From: Pelobates cultripes
Lineage: Eukaryota; Chordata; Amphibia; Anura; Pelobatidae
Assembly (NCBI GenBank): GCA_933207985.1
Contig: OW240920.1
Span: forward strand, 134,894,391 to 134,958,390
Reading direction: 5' to 3'
DNA: 64,000 bases
Positions 36,469 to 47,750 of the stretch are shown here, piece by piece; position 1 is the stretch's first letter, and every line of letters starts with the position of its first letter. The translations under genes and the position numbers were made by a program. The notes under the pieces are model-generated. The model was given only the letters and a program-made list of their open reading frames with translations. It had not been told where the DNA came from and did not search any database.

Positions 36469-37074
36469 TGTCACGGTAGTTTACCCCAACACGCAAGATT
36501 TAGTCAAACAATCGACAGATAGAGCAGATACGTCTTACCGGACCTTAGAATGGCCGGACTCGCCGTATAGCAGAGAATAGACAGAGTCAAGAACGAGCCG
36601 AGGTCAAGGGAACAAAGAGACTGCGAGAACAAAAACTAGCCAAGGTCTGGTACACAGTAGTCAGTAAGCCGGCAAACAAGACAAAACAGGGATAGAGAGA
36701 TAAACGGAGTCAGATACAAATCACAACTGAACACAAAAAGCGTTAAAGGGAACTGAAACAGAAACCACGATAGGGCAGGGAGTTAAGGGAGAGGTAAGTA
36801 TAAATACCCTAACCTTTACTTTGATTGGCCCCTGTCATATCCATGCCCCCAAAATGTATGGGGAATGTGGGATGACAGGGGCCAATGGGAGACCGTTGTA
36901 TTTTTTGGCTCCCACTGCCCCTTTAAGAGCGTGCCTGAGACGCGCGGGACGCTCTTAGAGTTAGGCGGGACACGTGACTGCATCTCGTGGTCCATGCCCG
37001 CCTTCATCAGAGAGCTGCGCGCAGCGGGACGAGAGGTCCTCGGCCAGCCCCCGGGTAAGGTAAGTACCGCTACA
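36469..37074 (-). mobile_element. Solo LTR (606 bp), minus orientation
   Basis: On the plus strand it runs TGTCACGG ... CCGCTACA, with TG...CA ends, and is flanked by identical 5-bp duplications CAGAT (36464-36468 and 37075-37079). On the minus strand it starts TGTAGCGGTACTTACC and carries a GGTATTTATAC TATA-like box. It is homologous to the LTR-like element at 23171-23654. No internal retroelement sequence is attached. Confidence 0.82.
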
Positions 37075-37079
37075 CAGAT

Positions 37080-38899
37080 CTCTTGTCTGTCTTGGCAAAC
37101 CCTCACCCTAAAAAGTCTGAGCTTGTGAATACTCCAGTCCGAGGATTCTCATTGAGCCACAACCGTACCCGTGACTTTCCAATGATTCTAAAGGAGTAGT
37201 AACACAGGTTACTGAGAAGGGGAGAAGGCAGGCACGGCCTAGCACAGCTACAACATCTTAGCTCTGTGGAGCTAACGGAAGCAAAATAAGAACTCCATCT
37301 CATTCTGATGGACAGCCAGGGAGGTGTTTCTGACCTCATTATAAAAGTGTTGATTGTGTGCGTAGTGTTACTTTAGCAAGTAGAAATACATAGTGAGGGC
37401 TGGGGCACTAAATAGAACATTTTATTAATAATTTATTGAATAGATACTTCTTCGATAAATTGTTGCAAAACTGTATTGTTTTTCCCGGATTGAGACATCT
37501 CCACGGATTTCTTTGTTTTTGAGTCAGCAGTTTTACTGCAATAAATGATTGAAATCTCAAATCATCTCCCAGCTAAATTTCCCTAATTACATCCCTTCGT
37601 CATTAAAATGGACTGACTAGGAGAATCGGTAACCTGGAACTCTGTGTAAGAACTATTTTCTTGCAGCAAATTGTATCCAGGGTCCTGCAGGCTAATTGAC
37701 TGGTGTGACAAAACCTTTTTTTTTTTTGCCCCCATCTTCTTCTTATGTGACAATGAATGCTTTACTATATAACCAGGCATCTGTCATTGCTGAGAAAAAT
37801 GAAAAAAAAAAAAAAAATGATAAAAAAAAAAGAAAGAAAGAATTCTCCGGCTTGTCTCTACGGATAATAAGCTCCACAGCCTGACTTCCATGATTAGTCT
37901 AAAGTAAAATGACAAACTGCCAACAGACAGAAAATACTCCTCACAAAAGACAGTTCCCCCTCGCTGAGCCCAATTTCACATAGTATTAACAAACAGTGGC
38001 TTGTCACTTGTCTGCAGAGTCCTTCAAAAATAACTAGGTTTGTCCCATGATGCATCACTGATCTTACCATGGACCCTTAGCCGTCTACAGCGTGGGCTGC
38101 CCCGATGTATTCCCCCATGTGTTTTATGGCTCTATAAGCCAGACAGATGGCGGCTTTTGTTTGGCTGCTCTTAAAGCTGAGATGTCTACGTTCCTAATTA
38201 TAAGCACCGGGCCTAGAGGCTTTTTATGATGTCTAGAAAATTTCACCGGTTAAGAATTTCGCCAAGAACTCACGTGCTATCCATACAGATGGACAGAACC
38301 AGTACAGGACTGGATTACTGCAAAAATATATTCATATTTATATACCGAACATCCTTCATATTGACGGGCAAAAGGACAATCAGGTTTTGTTTTTATTTTT
38401 AAAGTGTATTTATTTATTTTAATGTATAGTAAAAAGATTTTTCCGTCATCTGTATAATTGATCTGTCACGATCAGGTGTCCTGCATAATAAAATCCTTTA
38501 TAGAAAAGCCGTCTGTGTGTATGTGAGTTTCAACGGATAACCTAGCCTGCGATACACACGGCTTAGCAGGGAGCAACAGTAAATATAATCAGGTAAATTC
38601 CAAAAGCCATCATTTATGTTAAGCCGTGACTGTCTGATTGGGATTGACAGCTGATGCCTCCTAGAATTTAGTCTTGCACAATCTCCAAAAGCATCCATAT
38701 ATACACTTATCCCCTATAATGGAAATGTAACAAAAACTATAGGAAAGAGAATGTTGGCTAAACATGTGTACTGGGGGAATAAATGAACCCTATATATTTA
38801 TATAACCCTTATAATAAGGAGGGGGGTAGGGGGTGGTCTACTGTAGGTACTATAACAACTTAAACTAGATGAAATTGTTGTAATGAGCAAAGAGTTCCT
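37080..38899. other. Intronic sequence, no gene seen
   Basis: Unique DNA with A-rich runs at 37797-37845. No exon or complete repeat was recognised. Confidence 0.45.
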
Positions 38900-39265
38900 T
38901 TAAAGGATCACTATAGTGTCAGGAAAACAAAGCGGTTTTCCTGACACTTTAGTGCCCTGAGGGTGCCCTCAGCCTCAGGGTCCCCCTTCCTTGGCGCTGT
39001 AGGGGTTAAAACCCCTTCAGCTACTTACTTTAATCCAGCGCCGGGCTCCCTCGGCCCTGGTGACCTCTCCTCCCCCTGCTGGCAAATTTCGCATCCAGTG
39101 TCAAAGATGCGCCTCTAGCGGCTGTAAGGAAGACAGCCACTAGAGGTTGGATTAACCCCTAATGTACTGCTATGCTTACATCTGAAGGGTTAAAACCTGG
39201 GGGACCTGGCACCCAGACCACTTCATTGAGCTAAAGTGGCCTGGGTGACTATAGTGTCCCTTTAA
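38900..39265. mobile_element. Complete T2-type MITE
   Basis: TTAA at 38900-38903 and 39262-39265 flanks 358 bp. Ends are AGGATCACTATAG and GACTATAGTGTCCCT. The interior contains GCGCCTCTAGCGGCTGT and a hairpin AGGAAAACAAAGCGGTTTTCCT. It shares its right TTAA with the next element. Confidence 0.85.
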
Positions 39266-39741
39266 AGGACCACTCTAGGCACCCAGACCACTTCAGCTTA
39301 ATGAAGTGGTCTGGGTGCCTGGTCCAGCTAGGTTTAACCCCTTTTTCTATAAACATAGCAGTTTCTGAGAAACTGCTATGTTTATAAATAGGTTAATCCA
39401 GCCTCTAGTGGCTGTCTCATTGACAGCCGCTAGAGGGCTTCCGCTCTTCTCACTGTGATTTTCACAGTGAGAAGACGCCAGCATCCATAGGAAAGCATTG
39501 TGAATGCTTTCCTATGGACTGGCTGAATGCACACGCAGCTCCTGCCGCGCATGTGCATTCAGCCGAAGAGGAGGAGAGGAGGAGGAGAGCTCCCCACCCA
39601 GTGCTGGAGAAAGAGGTAAGTTTAACCCCTTCCTCCCCCCAGAGCCCGGCGGGAGGGGGACCCTAAGGGTGGGGGCACCCTCAGGGCACTATAGTGCCAG
39701 TAAAAAGAGTATGTTTTCCTGGCACTATAGCGGTCCTTTAA
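39262..39741. mobile_element. Complete T2-type MITE, adjacent copy
   Basis: TTAA at 39262-39265 and 39738-39741 flanks 472 bp. Hairpins include CACCCAGACCACTTCAGC with its complement, ACATAGCAGTTTCTGAGAAACTGCTATGT, TTCTCACTGTGATTTTCACAGTGAGAA and ATAGGAAAGCATTGTGAATGCTTTCCTAT. Related to the MITE at 63099-63456. Confidence 0.85.
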
Positions 39742-40079
39742 GTTTATTACCTGGAGCAATTATGTCAACGGTGGAAGTTTAGTGTCTCTTTTACCGACTG
39801 GTTGCAGGGCGACGGCCTGGGTTGTTTGAGTGGTAAGGCCCTCCATTTGGTTTCTATGCTCCATGACATGCTTTTCTTGGTGGTAACTAAATTTTTAATC
39901 CGCTTTCTGGCAATACACAGTGCTATGCAGGAGGAAGCACATAGAAACACATTTTTCAGCAGCATTATAACCAGGGGTCAAGTCCTGTGGAAAAAAGTGT
40001 GGGAACTCACCCAAGATTCCCGCTTCACCCCCCCCCCCCTTAAAAAAAAAAAAATTACATTCCTATGCATATAGTGCAG

Positions 40080-40862
40080 TGCAGGGTGTGTATAATGAAT
40101 GTAGTGTGTTTGTAGTGAATGCAGAGTATGAATTATAAATGTAGTGTATTTGTAGTGAGTGCAGAGTGTGTATAATGAATGCAGTGTGTTTTTAGTGAGT
40201 GCATAGTGTGTATAATGAATGTAGTGTATTTGTAGTGAGTGCAGTGTGTATAATGAATGCAGTGTGTTTTAGTGAGTGCAGAGTGTGTATAATGAATGTA
40301 GTGTATTTGTAGTGAGTGCAGTGTGTATAATAAATGTAGTGTGTTTGTAGTGAGTGCAGTGTGTATAGCGAATGCAGTGTGTATAGTGAATGTAGTGTTT
40401 TTGTAGTGAGTGCAGAGTGTGTATAATGAATGCAGTGTGTATAGTGAATGTAGTGTGTTTGTAGTGAGTGCAGAGTGTGTATAATGAATGCAGTGTGTTT
40501 TTAGTGAGTGCAGAGTGTGTATAATGAATTTAGTGTGTTTGTAGTGAGTGCAGAGTGTGTATAATGAATGTAGTGTGTTTGTAGTAAGTGCAAATTGTAT
40601 ATAATGAATTTAGTGTGTTTGTAGTGAGTGCAGAGTGTGTACAATGAATGTAGTGTATGTAGTGTGTAGTGAGTGCAGAGTGTGTACAATGAATGCAGTG
40701 TATGTAGTGTGTTTGTAGTGAATGTAGTGTGTAGTGAGTGCAGAATGTGTATAATGAATGCAGAGTGTGTATAGTGAATGTAGTATGTTTGTAGTGAGTG
40801 TATAGTTAATGTAGTGTGTTTGTAGTGAGTGAAGAGTGTGTATAATGAATGCAGTATGTGCG
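40080..40862 (+). repeat. Minisatellite A, about 40-bp unit
   Basis: Tandem copies of GTGAGTGCAGAGTGTGTATAATGAATGTAGTGTGTTTGTA with deletions and substitutions. It lies inside the hAT element. Confidence 0.95.
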
Positions 40863-41646
40863 TGTGTTGGATGATGTGTGTGTGCGCACTGGATGATGTG
40901 TGTGTGTGTGCTGGATGATGGGTGTGTGCTGGATGATGGGTGTGTGTGCTGGATGATGGGTGTGTGAGTGCTGGATGATGGGTGTGTGAGTGTGTGTGCT
41001 GGATGATGTGTGTGTGAGTGTGTGTGCTGGATGATGGGTGTGTGAGTGCTGGATGATGGGTGTGTGAGTGCTGGATGATGGGTGTGTGAGTGATGGATGA
41101 TGGGTGTGTGAGTGATGGATGATGTGTGTGTGTGTGCTGGATGATGGATGTGTGAGTGATGGATGATGGGTGTGTGTGTGCTGGATGATGGGTGTGTGTG
41201 TGCTGGATGATGGGTGTGTGTGTGCTGGATGATGGGTGTGTGTGTGCTGGATGATGGGTGTGTGTGTGCTGGATGATGGGTGTGTGAGTGCTGGATGATG
41301 GGTGTGTGTGTGCTGGATGATGGGTGTGTGAGTGCTGGATGATGGGTGTGTGTGTGCTGGATGATGGGTGTGTGAGTGCTGGATGATGGGTGTGTGTGTG
41401 CTGGATGATGGGTGTGTGAGTGCTGGATGATGGGTGTGTGAGTGCTGGATGATGGGTGTGTGAGTGCTGGATGATGGGTGTGTGAGTGCTGGATGATGGG
41501 TGTGCGTGTGCTGGATGATGGGTGTGTGTGTGAGTGCTGGATGATGGGTGTGTGAGTGAGTGCTGGATGATTGGTGTGTGAGTGCTGGATGATGGGTGTG
41601 TGAGTGAGTGCTGGATGATGGGTGTGTGAGTGCTGGATGATGTGTG
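40863..41646 (+). repeat. Minisatellite B, about 22-bp unit
   Basis: About 35 copies of GCTGGATGATGGGTGTGTG followed by AGT or TGT. It directly follows minisatellite A within the hAT element. Confidence 0.96.
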
Positions 41647-41770
41647 TGGAGGGGGAAGCATTTTTTTCTTACTTTATGTATATTTTTTTTATTTTATCCC
41701 CCCCTCCCTGCTTCTTACCTTGTCAGGGAGGGGGGAGATCGCCTGGTGGTCCGGTGGAGGGAGCCAGCCG

Positions 41771-41923
41771 CTGCACAGAGGGGCCATCACACGCTGTGTT
41801 CCCTCTCCAGCTCTAACTCTCGCGAGACTCGCCTGTGCGGAGCGTTGCCATGGTAACAGCCGCGGGTCTCGCGAGAGTTATAGCTGGAGAGGGAACACAG
41901 CGTGTGATGGCCCCTCAGTGCAG
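41771..41923. repeat. Hairpin with about 58-bp arms
   Basis: Arms at 41771-41828 and 41866-41923 are near-perfect reverse complements (ATCACACGCTGTGTTCCCTC, TCTCGCGAGAC) with a 37-bp spacer that contains GTTGCCATGGTAAC, itself a palindrome. Confidence 0.92.
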
Positions 41924-41954
41924 GGACCAGGGCCGGTCCTGCAGGATCACTAGC

Positions 41955-42000
41955 GGGAACGGCGTTCCTGCTTTGGAAAAAGTGGAGGAACGCCGTTCCC
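41955..42000. repeat. Subterminal hairpin of the hAT element
   Basis: Perfect 14-bp arms GGGAACGGCGTTCC (41955-41968) and its complement (41987-42000), just inside the right terminal repeat. Confidence 0.92.
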
Positions 42001-42099
42001 ATGCGTTCCTGCAGGACTCGAGCCCTGATTATAACTGAGGTAATTGCACAAGTTTTGAACCAAAACAAAGTCTAGATTTTGCGCTATGTGTCTGTTCCG

Positions 42100-42262
42100 C
42101 TTAGTGAGGGACAGCCATGGAAGGTGTGCCTAGGGCTGTATAAACAAAGTGATTTAACTCCTAAATGGCAGAGAATTGAGCAGTGAGACTGCAGGGGTAT
42201 GATCTGTACACCAAAACCCCTTCATTAAGCCAATGTTGCTTTGGAGACTATAGTGTCCCTTT
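42100..42262. mobile_element. T2-type MITE, right half
   Basis: GATTTAACTCCTAAATGGCAGAGAATTGAGCAGTGAGACTGCAGGGG leads to GACTATAGTGTCCC and TTAA at about 42260. It is the same subfamily as 25028-25578 with the left half missing. Confidence 0.75.
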
Positions 42263-42960
42263 AAAAGAAAGTTGAGCCTCAAATGAATGAAGAAAAAAAA
42301 TAAGTTAAACCATGTTAGGTTTTGAGTTTTTGTTGTTAGATAACAGACATTGCCAAACCAATATAAAACTGTCATAAAGCAGTCATTTTCCATTTACAAT
42401 AATTTCCTTTTACACAAGAGGAAAGGAAGAAAGGAGTCTGTCATCTCTTTTAAGCCTCGGTAACAAACACACTAACCAGAAACAAAAGAAAGCCTAAGTT
42501 TTAACAATCTTTTTTCCTTTAAATAGATTTATATCATAACAGTAAATTAACAGTACATCCCTTGGAAGCAGCACAACTATAATGATCTATAATGTTGCGG
42601 CTATAATATGGCATTAGAATTAGTCTTTCAGGCGTGTTTCCCAAGGGCACAGAGATGCAATTCTTGCACAAATACCCACATAGAGACTGGCATTCTGATC
42701 TACAGTGTACTCACTCCATTAGTGCAGAACAAATGCTTTGTCATCAAAGTTGGAAGAGAAATCAAAATCCCCGCAACCTACCAAACTCATGGCGTCATCT
42801 AAACATTGCAATTGGCTTAACTGGAAAATCGTAAGAGAGAGATAAACATATTGTTTATGCTCCACACAATGATCTAGAGATGTTATGAACAGATACAACA
42901 TAAACTACAATTGTTCCAGAAGTATACGATTTCCACTTTACATACATATATACAAGCGGA
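42263..42960. other. Intronic sequence, no gene seen
   Basis: Unique DNA between a MITE half and the purine-rich minisatellite. Confidence 0.45.
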
Positions 42961-42964
42961 GGAT

Positions 42965-44260
42965 GAAGATCGAGAAACAGAACCTATTGGGAGAAGAAGC
43001 AAGATAGAGGGGAGCGGGAGAGGATAGGGTGAGAGGAAAGGGGATAGGAGAAATGGAGAAGATAAGCTGAGAACTGGTTATAGGAGAGCAGAAGAACATA
43101 AGGCGAGATGCAGGTTATAGGAGTGCAGGTGAGGGAGCAGGTTAGAGGAGAACAGAGGACGGTAAGGTGAGGAACAGGCTACAGAGAGCAGGGTGTTTGG
43201 GCAAGATAGAGGAGAGTAGAAGGGGCAGGGGAGGGGAGGGTAGAAGCAGGCTGCAGGAGTGGTTAGGTGAGGTTGCAAATCGGAGGGGAAGGTTAGGTAA
43301 GAAGAGGGCGCAGACTAGAGAAAAGCAGGAGAGGATAGGGGACTTGATAGTGTAGAGGGGAGCAGCAGAAGAGGGCTATATGAAGGTAATCAGGAAAAGA
43401 TAATGTGAGGGGACATGAGAGAGGAGATCCGGAAAAGATAAGGTGAGAGGACATCAGGTAAAGATAAGGTAAGGAAACAGAATAGCGTATATCAGGGAAA
43501 GATAAGGTGAGGGGACAGGATAAAGGATATCAGGAAAAGATACGTTGAGGTGACATGATTGAGGAGATCAGGAAAAGATAAGGTGAGGGGAAGAGGTAGA
43601 GGAGATCAGAAAACGATAAGGTAATGGGATGGAATAGAGGTGACCAGGAAAACATAAGGTGAGGGAACAGGATAGAAGAGATCAGGAAAAGATAATGTGA
43701 GGGGACGGGATAGAGGAGATCAGGAAGCGATAAGGTGAGGGGACGGGATAGAGGAGATCAGGAAAAGATAAGGTGAGGGGAAGGGATAGAGGAGATCAGG
43801 AAAAGATAAGGTGAGGGGAAGGGATAGAGGAGATCAGGAAAAGATAAGGTATGGGGAAGGGATAGAGGAGATCAAGAAAAGATAAGGTAATGGGACGGAA
43901 TAGAGGCGACCAGGAAAAGATAAGGTGAGGGAACGGGATAGAGGAGATCAGGAAAAGATCATGTGAGGGGACGGGATAGAAGAGATCAGGAAAAGATCAT
44001 GTGAGGGGACGGGATGGAGAAAGGATGGTGGAGAAGGCCATGTGAAAGAACAGAGTAGAGAAGAGAAAAAGTAGGGTGGAAGGGACAAGAGATGAGCAGG
44101 AGAGAGAATGGGTGGGTGAGGGGCCAAGATATAGGAGACTGGGCAGATTTGGGTGAGGGAACTGGTTAAAAACTGTGGCAAGGAGGTAGAAGAGAGGAAA
44201 GAATACTGGGGCAGAAGAAAAGAGATTGGGGAAGAGTTGGGCGTGGAAGTAGAGCGAGGA
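42965..44260 (+). repeat. Purine-rich minisatellite, about 38-bp unit
   Basis: The clearest part (43380-44010) repeats GATAAGGTGAGGGGACGGGATAGAGGAGATCAGGAAAA. Flanking sequence (42965-43380 and 44010-44260) is a more decayed form of the same G/A-rich material. Over 1.2 kb the plus strand is strongly purine biased. Confidence 0.93.
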
Positions 44261-45478
44261 GAAGGGCAGGGTTGGGTTTAACCTTTACAGCCAACCAGGT
44301 ATTTTCTATTTGTGCTGCTCCAGGCCGGATCAAGTACATGGTTCTGCCCTTCATTAACTGCCCCACGTCTCTCTCCCCTTGCACTCAGTGCCAAGTGGAG
44401 GTTGTGTATCAAACATTAATATAATCACCCAAACGCTTTTCTTTGTGAAAGGTTATAGGTTAATAACTCAAACACCATTTTTAATTAGTCTTACAATTTA
44501 AATTATAGCTGTACAATTACCCCAAAATAACTGGTTACAGCCCAAATGTGTTGGAACTGCTATGCTCATAATTGATAGGAGCCACCGTTCCCAACATCTG
44601 GGGTGCCTGGATTAGTCAAACCCTTAATTTACTGGTTTAATTCAGATTTAACCAATCAGTGACTATTACATTACATTGTTGCACTCACAGTGTATAGAAG
44701 GCAGAGTGGCAGGTTTCAACACATATAGCGAATTAAGTTCACTGGGACACCTGAGCAGTTACACCACGCATTTCTTTGCCACACAGGAAACAAAATTTTG
44801 CATAATGAGTGCGGGAGGTGTGTGCAGGTAGAGCTACGAAAGGGCTAAAAAAAGTCATTCTTTAAAAATACACAAAAGCTAGCCTCCCAACTAATTTAAA
44901 TGGCAACCCAGAATACACACAACACATATAGGGTTCTTCTCTAAAAAACGCTAGGTTCACAATGCAACAGTGTTGGCTAAAAATGTAAATACACTTTGAA
45001 TTCCTGTCAATTCACCCTTTAGTACATCCATGTTATACAAGCCTATAACACGCCTTCCGACCATCTGGATATTGGCGGGATAGTCCAGGTTTTTGAGTTC
45101 GGTCCCGACTTTGTTCCCTGGTGTCACTGCAAGTCCTGCGTTCAGTGGCCTGGCCTGTTTGATTGGCAAGCCACCTGACAAGAATTCACACCAGGCTGAC
45201 TTGCCAGTAATTCGGGAAGACAGTCCCCTTTTTGAGCAGGTATGCCCCTCTGGGTGGTGCCATTAATGCAATTGCGTCACTGGCCTGCCCACTTTACCCC
45301 TCTCTCACTGGCATCCCACTTCTTGGGATGCCAGTGCTGAGGAGTATAAATAAACTTAGAATTGAGCACACAACCCGAAACATAAATATGGGATTAAACT
45401 GTTATTCATTATTATTTTATGTGAAAGTTCATATTTTATACTCAATTGAAGTCAAACAAATGCAAATCTCGTTAATAA

Positions 45479-45509
<31 letters not shown>

Positions 45510-46806
45510 GAGACATTATTTGCATTCACTCACATTTTAGGTGTACATATGAAATAAATCGATATTTTAAAAGGGTCATTGTTGTGCTTATAGCTGGATA
45601 AAAGATCATTGATACTCCAGTATAGTGTAGCAATTCAGAGTTCACTTGGCTGCAATCCTCAAACTCACGAGTGATCAGGCTAACGTGTTGTGACATAAAC
45701 CTTTTTAAACTGGATACAGCTTTGACATAAAACCCCTGTATCGCATCCTGTGCCGCGGATTAATTTAATGCAGAGCAAATCAGACAGCAGTCGGGAGACG
45801 CAAACCTATACGAGACAACTTGTTTGACCTCTGCAAAATCAACAAAGTTGACAGAAATAAAAATATATATATTTTTTTTTAAACGTAAAAAATAAAAAGT
45901 AATAAAATTGGTCCATCAAATGGCAAAAACAATATCAGATCACAGCTACATTTACAGATGTACTCCAAACGGCAGAAATCAATTCTTGGCAGGGACAAGT
46001 AGGAAGAGAATGATTCAGTGCAACAATTCAGGAATTAAATGCTGCCTTAAAAGAGTCCAAAATCCGGTCTAGCAAGAGGAAACAAAATCACCCCAGAATT
46101 CCTTTAATTGTCAATCGCATCTGGATTTTTTTTTATTTATTTTTTTACATAAAAAAAAAAAAAAAAAAAAAAAAATAGAAACTGATGTAAAAACAGTGGA
46201 AAAAAACAGACATGTCTGCAAAACCGAAGCTAAGAAGATACAACAGTAAAATAACTAGAAATGTACCCCCCTTTCCAATACCTTTATGGTAATCGGATTG
46301 GGCTTCTTTTCAGATTTTTACTGGTATGGCTGTGCTTTTTCAGCCGGGAGGATGACAAATAGACCCAATTATTTTTAGCAAGCCACAAATCCCACCAGCA
46401 GTTTGTAACGGATTAGGGCAGTAGATCCCCTTTCAGTGCAAAATGTAAGCCTGTCTGTCAGACAGATGGCTCATATCGCGCTGTCATTGTCTCCTTTTCA
46501 TCATTTCACAAATCACCCTTGCTCGTCATTACACCTGCAAGACGATACAGAGACTGTCAAAGGCGCAACCGTCTTCAAGAAATGCAATTAGAATAAGGGT
46601 TTTATTTTATTTTTTACTTGTTTAGTTAACAGACAGCAGCAGAGAGCACGGAGACAGTAAATAGAACAGTAGATAACTGAAATACAGAAGGAATACTTGT
46701 CAAACAATGCAATGCTTATATAAAAACACACAGACAAACAAACCCTACAAAACAAGCAAACACTCAACAAGGACACTGGGTCCAAAGGCAATCCCAGCGT
46801 TATTGT
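44261..46806. other. Intronic sequence, no gene seen
   Basis: AT-rich DNA with a small AT microsatellite (about 45490-45508) and a 27-base poly-A (about 46150-46176). No exon was recognised. Confidence 0.45.
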
Positions 46807-46821
46807 AAAATTACAAGTTCT
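46807..46821. repeat. L1 target-site duplication, left copy
   Basis: AAAATTACAAGTTCT is repeated exactly at 52747-52761 on the other side of the L1. The poly-T following it is the complement of the element's poly-A tail. Confidence 0.93.
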
Positions 46822-47750
46822 TTTTTTTTTTTTTATATATTTTTATTTTTGCAGTGCATATGTGATAACAAACATTGCATGGGGTACCCCAAAGGCAATC
46901 CCCATGCGCTTCATACAATAGTTACAGTGGGGTATACATTCGGTTTAGCACAGTTTTGTTTTTAATTAGGCGGTGAGGACACAAAGTGTTCGGTGATGAG
47001 CTTGATTATGTCTTCACACTCACAGTTTGCTAAAACATTAAATATATCGGTAGTAGTGATAAGCGTTAGTAGCGAGTACATGTACAAGGAACATAAATCT
47101 TATCTTCAAAACGGTGGTAAATCCGATAACATGAATTAAACGTATTAGATGACTGGTCACAATCGGGTCAGAGGGGGGTATATAGGGGAAGAAGGGAAAG
47201 GGGGGAGGGTGTTCATTTACATCAGGGTGACCATTGACATTCTGTTAGTATAATAAATTTTTAGGTTGGTCCATTTTAGGGTAAATGCGGTGTTGAGTAG
47301 GAGGGGGTTTATACAGGAGGTATACATTTGTCAGTAAAGCTCCAGAAGCTAAAACAACATATTGAGACTCATAACCCGGTGTAGACCAAGACTGGACTAT
47401 GTTTTCAACCTGGCCCTTTCATTGACTCAGGGAGGGCGTTCTAGATTTGCGCTGTGTATGTTAATGAGTGTAGTGTCATGAAGTGGCACGGTGTTTTGAA
47501 TAGTCCTCTCCTTTCTTCTTGATTGCGTATGTGTTATTTCCATCTCGGCTATGGTCAGTCTTGGAGCAGGCCCCCTGTTGGTATATGTGATATGTCGCCG
47601 TGTTGGTTATCCCGTAGTCTGTGTGTTAGTGTGGTCACTCAGCCAGACCATTATGGGTGATTATGTGTTCTTGGTGTCTTTGCTTATTTATGTGCCCAGG
47701 GGCCTTTATGGTGTGGGAGCTCCGTGCTAGAGGTTGCGCGTTTCAGGGAA

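Larger units (their letters stand above)
39972..42027. mobile_element. hAT-type non-autonomous transposon (2,056 bp) carrying two minisatellites
   Basis: The 8-bp sequence ATTATAAC is duplicated exactly at 39964-39971 and 42028-42035, as expected for hAT insertion. Terminal inverted repeats begin CAGGGGTCAAGTCCTG on the left and CAGGGCTCGAGTCCTG on the inverted right. About 75% of the element is tandem repeat (40080-41646). The right end holds two strong hairpins (41771-41923 and 41955-42000). No transposase frame exists. The 386-residue minus-strand open frame (41661-40501) is only the translated minisatellite. Confidence 0.9.

Noticed and set aside
40501..41661. 386-residue minus-strand open frame as a gene
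   Set aside because: Entirely tandem-repeat translation inside a hAT element, with no start context or domain.
46150..46176. Poly-A run as the tail of another retroposon
   Set aside because: No recognisable element or target duplication precedes it.
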